This document shows, piece after piece, positions 11,415 to 23,400 of a stretch of 64,000 nt of DNA. The translations under genes and the position numbers were made by a program. The notes beneath the pieces are model-generated. The model was not told the DNA's origin. It did no database searches and saw only the letters and a list, made by a program, of their open reading frames with translations. How positions within the stretch are numbered: the stretch's first letter is position 1; every line of letters begins with the position of its first letter. Source of the DNA: Asterias amurensis (lineage: Eukaryota; Echinodermata; Asteroidea; Forcipulatida; Asteriidae); contig NC_092669.1 of assembly GCF_032118995.1 (NCBI RefSeq), positions 2,665,501-2,729,500 on the forward strand, written 5' to 3'.

Positions 11415-14400
11415 ATGTATAAACTTGTGCAGAAGCAGACGTATACATTTCTGTCCCATCGATATGGGATGATTTTAATCTTCCTTGGGCTCGTTTTTAT
11501 TATCGTTTCTGCATTTCATTTCGGAGAGGTAAGCAACGCAACGCCAACGGAGAATAGTCATAAAAATCATTTGTTTTTGTTAAAACTTTTTATTTAGATT
11601 GATTACAGTTTAACACCACAGAGCCAGAGGCCAAAACAACTCGACCTGATCAACTGATCTTTTGGCAACTCGTCTCAAGATCATTAATCAACAAACTTGC
11701 GTTTGTCACTAAACAAATGACAGCATCTAGCTGTTGTCTGCTGTCAACACTCAAATGTCAGTTGAAATACCGTACCAGATTCACTTCAATTCAGTCCAGA
11801 AATGAAAGTGGTCTGGCTCTGCTGACTGGTTTTAATCAAAGTGTTGAACAGCAACCTAGTAGAGAGTACCATATGAGAGTACCATAGATAAATGGACAGC
11901 TAGTGAAAAAAGTGATTGACTAGTGGAATGACAAGAAAACTGGCCCTGCTGGCCAATCATTTAAAAAAACCCAAAACAAACTAGTAGGCAAAGCGTAACA
12001 CTCACAAACTGCAACAACTGCCCAAAAGATTCAAATCAAGTTGGCAAAGAAAGTACACTCTTTTATGCAAACTGGATTTCACTCCCACCCAGTCTGTCTC
12101 ATGATAAAAAATCATCTCATATAATAATTAGTCAATTCTTTGTTCAACCCCAAAAATCATTTACAAATTTACCCAGTCGGTTTCCCTTGTGGTTTATATT
12201 GATATCTGAAACAAAAAGTCGCATCCCCTTATAAGGTGATCCCCTAGCTGCCGCTTCGCAGGTTGTATCGTAATTTGGGTGTGATCCCTGGCTACACGGC
12301 AGTTAACGGTTGTATGGCTTCTGACTGGCACCCCGAACAAAGATATTGATAAAATAGGGACACCACCAATATAGGGCTAGATAGCTCAGTTGGTAGAGCG
12401 CCGGCACGTTAATCCGGAGGTCGTTGGTTCGAATCCCACTCTAGTCAATTCTTTGTTCAACCCCAAAAATCATAATTAATGCCTAACAAAACACACTGAG
12501 TGACAAATTTATGTGTATTAAAACAACTCAAACATAAATTTCACATCAAATTTTGTTTACTTTTGTTAATATCTTTAACTGTAAAACTGATTTCTAAGTC
12601 TAACTAACTGTACATATTTTTTTATAACTTATAATTTCTCAGTTGTCATAAACTTGTTTTCATATTAAAAGTAGGCCCAACTTATTTTGAAAAGTAAATA
12701 AAATTTAACATTATGTGGACAATTCAGAAAAAGATCACATCTCTGAAACAGTGATTTTATGCCTCTAATGGATCATGTCAATAAATAACATTTCCCTTCA
12801 GAAAAATTTACTGAACTAATTTATAGTTTTGACAGCTGTTTCTTCCTCCTTTGTTTTTGCATGTTTTAGTCCTCCCTAGAATGGAGCCGGGACCAGTACT
12901 CGCAGATGTTCAATATTTACCATGACAACATTGCCGGGAAAGCCTTTCAAAACAGGTGTGTAAATAACGTGCCACGTAGTCGGACCTTCCCATGGATGTC
13001 AGCAGCCGATTTCCTGAAACTTTAAGTCTACTTGTGCAAAGTTTATGGAGCAACTTGTGCCATAAACGTTGCGCAAATGGACTTACGCAGTTTGCGAAAA
13101 GTATCGTGAAATCAGCTGCAGGGCCTTGATGATGACACTGGGGCCCAATTTCATAGAGCTGCTTAAGCAGAAAAAGCCGCTAAGCACAAACAATTTGCTT
13201 ACTGGAATAATGTTACCAGTCAAACTACCATGTCACACGAACAGTTTTTGACTGATAACCTGCTTATACTGCTACAAGCAAAAAAATTGTTACGCAATAT
13301 TTTCTACTAAAAGGCTGGCAGCTCTATGAAATTTGACCCAGGGCTCAATTACAATAGCTGCTTAAGTAGAAAATAATATTGCTTTAAAACATTTTTCTGC
13401 TAAGCAGGAATGAGCAGGACGACAGTCACAAATTGTGTACTTGTGACATTGTAGTTTGGCTGGTGACCTTGTTTTGATAGGCGTAATGTTATTCGCTTAG
13501 CTACTTTTTGTGTTTAGGCGGGTCTATGAAATTGCCAAGAGCTAAAAAATAACACTGTATGCCATACTGCAGGCCTTAGGCTTGTGAATTAAGCATCTAG
13601 CTAGTCAACTCAGGACTGGACAAGCCTGTGGAAGGGCACTGCAATTTTCATAAGGTAAGGGGCACCCAGGCCTGATACTTCACAGAGGCAACGATGGCGA
13701 TTGCCTCCATGCCCACTGGTCATTGCCTTGGTGCCCTTGAAATGCTATAGTAGAAATGTACACTTTCCTCACAGGGTGCCTAATAGTACCAAGGAGAAAC
13801 GGAAGCATAGAGGCCTGGGCACTACATCTATGGTGAAAATCTAAGTTTGTATTGCATTTAACCAAAAGTTGATCACCTGTTTCTTTTCTTATTTTCAGGA
13901 TGTGCTTGCCAATCCCGATTGACGCTGTTTATACTTGGGTCAATGGATCTGACCCGAAACTCAAAGCTGACCTCCAAAGGGTCAAGACAAAGGTCGAGAA
14001 AGAGCTAGCAAAGTAAGTTGCAAGATAATAATGACACAAAAAAGACCCTTGTAACAAAAGGTTGTGTGCTTTCAGATTCCTAGATGTGTAAATAAAGGCT
14101 TCAGGTCTGAAGCCGTTTAACAATTGAATACGAAAATACCTCTTTTCAAAAACTATGCTTCTTCAGAGGGAGCTGTTTCTCACAATGTTTTATACTATCA
14201 ACGGCTCTCCATTGCTTGGTACCAAGTAAGATTTTATGCTAACAATTATTGTGAGTGTTTACCGATCCAGTGTCTTTAACCATCCCCCCCCCCATAAACG
14301 GAAACAACAACATCTTCAATTTGTTTTTCTTCTCCCTATGAAAGGTCCACCTCAAAACCAGGCGAGACAGATTCCATACAGTGTAACCTTGACAACTGTG

Positions 14401-17400
14401 TCCCAGGACGTATTCTCGTCTTCGGCTCGCTCCTTCCAGGTCGAGTAGAAATGTCCGACTTGGCCATGACCCATCTGGAGTTCCTGGAAGCAAGGCGATT
14501 GTTCAACGTGTCTAAGTCGGCCACGGCTAACATGACGATTGCACAGTTCAAAACCCAAGCCGATGGTAAGTGTGGGTAACCGGAAAAAATGGACCACTTG
14601 AATAATTTACAGGGGTGCTAGAAGAGCGTAAGGACAATTAACTTTCAAAATATAATGCAATGGGTTTTTCTACAATGTACCTCTGCCACATTTGCACAAT
14701 TTTTTTTTAAAAAGTAAGCCCAAAAATTATCCAAGCACAACAAAATTATGCTTACCAGTATAAGGTTACCAGCCAAACTTCCATGTCAAAAGTACAACTT
14801 GTGACTGGTATCCTGCTCATTTCTGCTTGGCAGAAATGTTAAGATGGTAAGTGTGCCGATTGTAAATGTTCAGTTAGGATTTCTCATGTTTTCCGAGTCC
14901 CAGTTCAATAGAGCTGCTTAAGCACAAAAATAGCTAAGCACAACAAGGTTATGCTTACCAGCATAAGATTACCAGCCAAACTTCCATGGCTAAAGTACAA
15001 TTTGTGACTGGTATCCTGAACATTTCTGCTTAGCAGAGAATTGTTTAGCAATATTTTCTGCTTAAGCAGCTCTTTGTCTGTTTATCTCACAAACATGTGA
15101 TGTGAAAATGAGGCCCGAATGGTAAATAGTCTGGTTTCTTTTTGTTTATGTGTAGATACAAATCAGTTCATTAGGATGGAGACCAGGTTTTCTTTATTTT
15201 CTGTTTACAGTGAATGCGATCATGAAGGAGAAACCATATGTACTCATTACTGGCAAGAATGTTTCACTTTCCAAAGGATATTTAGTAAGTATCATATAAC
15301 TTAAAAAGATAAGAATTATAATTCGTGTTCATCAGGAATACTTAAAGGAACACGTTGCCTTGGATCGGCCGAGTTGGTCAAAACAAAAACGTTTGTAACC
15401 GTTTTTTATAAAATGCATATGGTTGGAAAGATGTTTTAAAAGTAGAATCATTGATCCACACTAGTTTTACAAACCCACATAAGTCCTGATGAGATTATAC
15501 GTTTGGTAACTACTCAAAACAAATATTAACTTAAAAAATGACTTGGTAACGAGCAAAGTAGAATACAATGATCCACACTAGTTTGCCTCCAAATTGCGTG
15601 GTTTTCCTTCTACTGTGCGAACTAACATGGTTGACCATTTATGGGAGTCAAAATTTTGACCCCTATAAATGGCCGACGTATTAGTCGACGAGGTAAAAGG
15701 AAAACCACGCAATTTCGAGGCATGTTTGTGTGGATCATTGTATTCTACTTTTACAAAATCTTTCTACCCATATACATTTTATAAAAAAACGGTTACAAAT
15801 GCTTTTCAAAGACCAACTCGACCGATCCAAGGCAACGTGTTCCTTTAAAGGCACTGGACACTATTGGTAATTACTCAAAATAATTGTTAGCAATAATAGT
15901 TACTTGAATATGAGCATTGGAGAGAAACGACTTCCTCTAAGGTTTTGGGGAAAGAGGTAATTTCTCACTCAAATAATAAAAAGACTTTTTATTATGCATC
16001 TGAAAGCACACAAGTGTTAATAACTTTTCTTCTTTTGAGCACCTTAAGCACAGTCTGGTTTGATATGTGTTTTGGCTTCATAGATAGTAATAATAAAGAC
16101 TTGTAAGGCGCACATATCCACCCTGCTGTCGGTTTATTATTCAAACAAATAATGTAATATCTGTTGGACACTAACGCAAACATGAAATAAATTGTACGAT
16201 GTTCTTTTTTACCCCTAGACAAGTGATTGGCAAGCAGAGGGCAATGCTGAATTAAAGGATGTCGTCTTTGTCTCCAACGTCGGAAAAGACGTCACGGAAG
16301 ACGAAATTCAGAAGAAAATTCCTGAGGACCAGCGAGACAATGTCAAGGCCATTGACCTCACCACTAGCGCAGGGGTCGCCGTCATTACATTGAAGACTGT
16401 GGAAGTCACAAAAACATTTATAACTGAGGTATATCCTTAACACCCCTCTCCCTACCCCAGAAGACCCTTCCATGTCCAAGTTGCAAGAGAATAATGATAG
16501 AAAAAAACACCCGTTTTGCACAAATTTGGGTCTTTTCAGATTTCTAATAAGAGGCTTCAGGCCTGAAGTCTTTTATTATTTAAGTGAGAAATTACCTCTT
16601 TCTCAAAAACTACGTTACTTCAGAGGGAGCAATTCTCACAACGTTTTATACTATCAACAGCTCTCAATTGCTCATAACCAATTAAGTTTTTATGCTAACA
16701 GTTATTTTGATTAATTACCAACAGTGTCCAGAACCTTTAAGTGGGTGGTTTGTGGTTCAATAAAAAAACAGAAATATTTAGGGCAAGTCCTGAATTTGGA
16801 TCGCTCGATTTTAATAAGTCATTTTTTCTTCAAAAACTGTTTTTCATTTTCTCTTCCCCCAAAGTTTGAGAAGAGTGAAGGAGAATCTGGGATGAAGGTC
16901 GGCGCAGCGTACCTCGTCTGGGGTCTGGAGAAAACAGAGTCAAGCCAAGACGAGGATGTCTCCTCCAGCAGATTCGAAGACAACGAGGTACTGATCATGT
17001 GACCTATGACATCACTTATTGACTCGATAGACCAGTATCACTAATGTGCAAGATACCATATAGGAGTATGTTAGCACTGAAAAAATTAAACAATCATTTT
17101 TAAATTATGTTTTAGTAGAGTTCTTTGTCTCTTCCTTTAGGAAATGAGATATTCCCTTCGGTCTCTGGAACAGAATGCGCCGTGGATCCGCCATGTTTAC
17201 ATCGTGACCAATGGTCAGATCCCCTCATGGTTAAACCTTGATAATCAACGCATCAGTATAATTACACACGAGGTGAGATGAGATTCCCGACCAAAATTTT
17301 GCATTTATAATCAATCAATCAATCAGTCGGAATGTTTTTGTTTTAAAACTTGGATCGTATTCATACGAAAATGAAGATGGAACCAATTATGGAACACCCC

Positions 17401-20400
17401 AAATTACAGAGTAGGGTGTGCAAAACCTAAGATGAATGTATTTAAGCAGGCTTTTTACCCGAAAGCTTTCACCTCGCAAGCTTCAAAGCTTTGTGACCAA
17501 AATTCAGGTTTTTTTTCAACAATCTATCACAGTCCTGCAATAGTAACAGGGATGTGACTCATTCTTGGCACAACGTATATTGTACAAGGTTTAATAACAA
17601 TGTTCTTTTTTTTTCAATTCAGGATATTTTCCCAAACAAGACGCACCTTCCAACGTTTAGTTCACCGGCGATAGAGAGCAATCTCCATCGGATTCCGGGA
17701 TTATCAAAAAAGTTTATCTATCTCAACGACGACACCATGTTTGGGAAACCGGTCTGGCCGGACGATTTCTACACGCACTCCAGAGGGCAGAAGGTATGGG
17801 GAAGAAGTAGTGTAGAAGATGTTCAAGGTTCACCCTCCTACTCTTGTTGCCATTTTGGAGGGTTGCCTGTGCACAGTGTAGATGCATTCACTTAAGTGGA
17901 TGATATTGAATGATAAGGAAGTGGGAGGGCTGACTGTGTTCTGTGTGGATGCATTCACCACATGATATCCTATTGAAGGCTGGCATAGTTTATCATTCAA
18001 AACCTCAGTGGATAATATTGAACAGTCAGAAAGTAGGAGGGTTGACTGTGTACTGAAAATAAAAATAAATTCTCTTGACAGAATTCTTTTCCCTCCCCTT
18101 AGGTTTACCTTACCTGGCCTGTTCCAAATTGTGCCGAGGGGTGTCCCCCATCATGGATTCGTGATAATTATTGTGACACAGCGTGTAATAACTCGGAGTG
18201 TGACTGGGACGGCGGGGATTGCTCTGGTAAGACCTTAAGGACGGATTTCCAAAAACCGTTCAGCAAGAAATCGCAGAGAACCAGTCACAAAGAAGGTTTT
18301 CAAGGACTAGTTTAGTTGTATTAAATTTGGTTTTTTACCCATACACCAATGTGTGTTAGCACTGTATAAAAAAAGTCCTGTGAAAAAAATATCACAGGCA
18401 TGTTACTCAGGTTGGATTCGAACCCACAACCTTTGCCATTCTAGTTTAGTTGTGTCTGTTTCCTTTCTTTCGTGTTGGGTGGATATGTGTGCATTATTTT
18501 AATTATTATTCTTACCATTATTATGGTGACATTTTTTTCACTGACACGACTTTGAAATGAAGTTTACTTTTGGTTTGATGGTTTTCAACAGGAACACCAA
18601 AGAGCGGTGTAGGTGGTGTGGCGGCAGACAGAGGAGCAGCGCTAGATTTCACCGATAGTAAGTATTGTCGTTACCAACTAGCCATTACATGTTTCTCCTG
18701 AAGTCAAGCAGATACTGTTCAAAACGTCACGACCAAACTGGCTCATTTCAGAGCCAACACTCCCTCATTACATTATTACATGGTTGTACCCGCAAGTGTA
18801 CTGTTATTTATAGTTTATTCTTAGCCATTACATGAATTTCCCATTAAAGGCAGTGGACACTATTGGTAATTGTCAAAGACTAGCCTTCACAGTTGGTGTG
18901 TCTCAACATATGCATAAAATAACAAACCTGTGAAAATTTGAGCTCAATCGGTCATCGAAGTTGCGAGATAATAATGAAAGAAAAATAACCCTTGTCACAC
19001 GAAGTTGTGTGCGTTTAGATGGTTGATTTCGAGACCTCAAGTTCTAAATCTGAGGTCTCGAAATCAAATTCGTGGAAAATTACTTCCTTCTCGAAAACTA
19101 TGGCACTTCAGAGGGAGCCGTTTCTCACAATTTTTTATACCATCAACCTCTCCCCATTACTCGTCACCAAGTAAGGTTTTATGATGATAATTATTTTGAG
19201 TAACTACCAACAGTGTCAACTGCCTTTAACCTAAATCTCTGAATTCTACTCAACCGGTTCCACTCTTTTATCAGCTGTTATCAGCAATTGTAAACATTCA
19301 CCCTGGAACCCATCTCCATCTATAGGAATATGAGGTACTTTCACTGAAAACCACATACCCTGGTTTTGATTTCACAAAGAGTTAGTTTATCTCGAGTTAG
19401 GACTAGTTACTCCTCCTAACTTAGGACTATCCATGCAATTTGTATATCTCCTAGGACTAGTCCTAAGTTAGGACTAGTCCTAACTCTTTGTGAAATCGAC
19501 CAGTTACTCATCCTAACTTAGGACTATCCATGCAATTTGTATATCTCCTAGGACTAGCCCTAAGTTAGGACTAGTCCTAACTCTTTGTGAAATCGACCTC
19601 TGATACTTAAACCGTTTTATTTTTCCACAGTGTACTGTAAAACCGGTTGTGCCAATGGATGGATTGCTGATCGCTACTGTGATCAGGTGAGTGTAAGGTA
19701 GCCTGAACATCTGACGCCACACTTCGAGGCTCGTGAATTACATCAGAGAGTGGCCTCAAGCCTAGGTTAATCCCCGTCCATAATCACCTTTCACCTACAT
19801 TCATATGCAGAGGACTTCAAATGCCTTTAATGGAGTTTTCCCACGTTGTATTTATTTATGGTTGTTGTTTTGCAGACGTGCAACGTTGCAGAATGTGGTT
19901 TTGACGCTGGAGATTGTGGCACAGCCAACTTTCATAGGTTATACCGAGTGGACATCAAGGGACCTGCAAACATCACTGTCCCTCAAGGTTGGATGATTTT
20001 AAGAGTTTTATCCTATTTGTTTACAATTTTTGTAATTACTTTTGTATTTATATGTGAAATTGCAAATGAAAAAAGAAATAAACAAAAAAAACAACAAATT
20101 ATAAGCGCGTACCTTTCCTTTAGGTACACGATAACGACTAAAACAAAATTATTTTGTCTTCAGGTGTCGCTGTCTTATACATTAACTTAACGCACATCTT
20201 TGGAGAGAACATTACAATAACTGAAGCCCAGTATGATGATAGCAAAGTGATACGGACGGCCACCGTTGCCCAGAAGTTCAAGTTGATCACGCTCCTTCTT
20301 CATAGTAACGTGTCCGATACCCTGATAGGGTTCTCGTTGGACGGCCAGAAGGCGGACCATACACCAGTGAAGGTAAGTCAAATGAAACAAAATTTGAGTA

Positions 20401-23400
20401 AACAATATACAAACATGACTAGAGCGGGTTAATAATACAAAGCATTTATACGGCGCTATACAAAGAACAGAGCGCCTAACATTAACAAAGGGAGGGCAAC
20501 ATAAGAACAAAAACAAAACCAGGCATATAGAGAAACAAAAAGAGGAGCAAATTAGGATGGTTCTGGAAATAAAAATGTCTTGAGGAGGCGTTTAAACACA
20601 GCCAACGACGCAGGTTTGTCTGATGGCTGTGTTGTTGAGGTGTCTCACAGTGTATACAGAAGCAGAACTAAATCATTCCTTGGTCAGGGATTTCAACCAA
20701 TCAACTTTCAAAGGTATTTATTAATTATTGATTACTAATTTCTCTCCACAGGTCAAGTTCAATCTGACGGTTAACACCATTCCTGTCTCAGAGCGAGCCC
20801 TGATTGTTGCCAAGGAAGACTTGGACATCAAGGAAGACTTAAACGAAGAGGAAGATAAAATATACCGCGACTTATTTCATGACGTAGATGAATCTAAAAG
20901 GTATGAGGAGATTGAGTTTGCTGACGACCCCCCATTCACCTAAACAGTTACACAACAAGTGGTTAAGACAGGGAAATACTAGGGTTGTTTAAAAAAAAGT
21001 GTCCAAAGGCCTTTCTCAAACTTCGGCTAGGGCAGTTTCCTTCTGATGTTCGAACTACCACCGCGTTCAAAATTCACGTTGCTCCAAAACGTACAGACCT
21101 GAAGGTAGTCGGTTCATACTTTCCACGTTTCCACTGCAAACGCATTGCGCGGATTCTAAGCCGGGTTTGACAAGGTCCCTAACTATGAACAAAAAATTCC
21201 CTCCACAACTTATTCCTAAACGATTTACCCTTTGTGGACAACCTTTTCCAGAAGTTATCCATAGTTTCTATTTTTTTTTCTTCTTGACCTCTAGGGCGCC
21301 TAAAGTTCCAAAGGTCTTGGACCCTCCAGTGAGTTTTCTTGATACTGAATTTGAAAATCCCAGTGAAGCTGTCGCTGAAAAGTTAGCGGAAATGGAGAAG
21401 AAGCTTGCTGATGGTAATTATGACATAAATGCACTGTTCTTATAAAGTGCTTTCTCACGGCCGACGGGCATATCAAAGCGCTCATTAATTGTTTGACAGG
21501 TGTACTGAGTTATAATTGCAGTATGACAACCATGTGGTTTTAAAGGACGCAGACAGCATTGGTTATTGTCAAAAAACAGTATCCAACAGTCGTTGAGTTG
21601 GACTCGAGTATTAAGAATTGAGTCGCCAATTTCATGGACTAGACTTGACTTGAGGAAAAATTACTTTTGACTTGACTTGACTTGGGGAACAATTACTTGT
21701 GACTTGACTTGACTTGACTTGACTTGAGGAGAAATTACTTGACTTAAGAGTTGAGAATTAAATAAAGTTAATTTTATGACATTTACTGTTTAAAATTTAA
21801 CGTGGCAAAATTGAGTCAGTTATAAGGTCGAACATTAAACCTGCCAGGATATTATAAGCAATAATCGTTTAAAGTGTCTTGCTCAAGGATGCAAAGTGCT
21901 ATGACTGGGAACAAGCTTTCTAACAGAAGCAAGCTCAATGTTATACCTCTTGCTAATTTATTTTGATTTTTCGTTTTTTGTCATAAAGGAGACATCACCG
22001 AGAAGGGACTGAAGAAATTAAAGGCTCAACTCCTGCTGGACCTTGCGCAGTCCCCGGAGTATGTTGAAGACATCCCTGAGAAACCAGACCGTCTTAAAGA
22101 TGACTTCAAAGACACCAGACTCAAAGAACAGAAATCAGACACACGGCTCCAACCGAAAGGCGGGGAAAAGTTCAGAGAAGACGGAGATCAATTAGACTCC
22201 CTGAAAAGGACTAAGTTTGGCAAGAAGGAGCCATTTCAAGATCCCGTCAAGGAAGACCGTGTTCCAAAAGAGGATAAGGATGGCGGCTTAAGTCTAAATA
22301 AAAAAGTACAAGACGTGGGAACTAGAAAAATAGGAGTGCATCGGGAGAGGATTCAGAAAGTAGATGCAGATTTGAATTTAAACTTGCAAGGGCAGAGGAC
22401 GGGTCGGCTACCGGATGTGGAACTGACTAAGAAAGAAACAGATTATAAAAAACCAGAACCTGGTTTTAAAGAGGACAAACTGCACGATGCGAAACAGGAC
22501 GGGGAAGGGGACTCCATTGAAGCTCTTCGGGAAGAGTTGAGGCAGCTTCAGAAACAGCATGACGAGTCTCGGCGACCAGCTCAAGGCCAACGGGAGAACA
22601 TAGTCAAGTACCAAGAGCTGCCAGTGCAACAACCAAATCAACAGCAACCAATCCAACATCAACCGATATACTACCAACGACAGCAACGCCAACCAGTACA
22701 TCAGCCAGAAATGAATCAACATCAACCGATAAACCTGCAGAAGGTGTGGCCGCCACATGATGCGGGGAAAACACAGCAGCAGTTTCATAATCAGCAACAG
22801 CAGCTGCCAAATCAACAGCAGCAGTTTCGTGATCAACAACAGCAACAAGGTCAACAACAACACTTGCAGCAGCTGAGAGTGAAACCACAAGAGCAGCTTC
22901 CAAATCAGCAACAGCAATTGCCAAATCAACAGCAACAGTTTCATTATCAACAACAGCGGTTTCGTGATCAGGAACAACAGCTGCCAAATCTACAGCAGCC
23001 GTTTCGTAATCAGGAACAGCAGCTGCCAATTCAGCAACCACAGCTGCCAAATGAGGAACGACAGCTCTCAAATCTACAGCAGTTGCCAGTTAAACAGCAG
23101 CAACTGCCAGTTCAACAACAACAACAACCACAACAGCCAGTTCAACAACAACAACAACAACAACAACAAAAACAGCAGCCAGTTCAACAACAACAGCAGC
23201 CAGTTCAACAACAACAACAGCAGAAACCGCAGCTTCAACTGAAACAGCAACAGTTGAATCAGCAACCGGAGCCTCTTGCTGCCAAACCTCCCGCTGACCC
23301 AAAAGAAGACGTGAAGAAAGTTCAAGATGGTCTGTCAGACAACCGGAGATTTGCAGACGCAAACAACTTCAATATGAAACAGAGCTCTGCAAAGGATGAC

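Noticed and set aside
12374-12446. Possible tRNA-Asn(GTT)
   Set aside because: Good acceptor pairing but a mismatched anticodon stem and no T at position 33; related copies show that it is a SINE head.
22408-23362. Several open frames on the minus strand opposite the Gln-rich tract, rich in Leu or Ala/Val
   Set aside because: CAA/CAG repeats read as Leu- or Val-rich frames in antisense. The plus-strand frame is anchored by GNPTAB homology at both ends.
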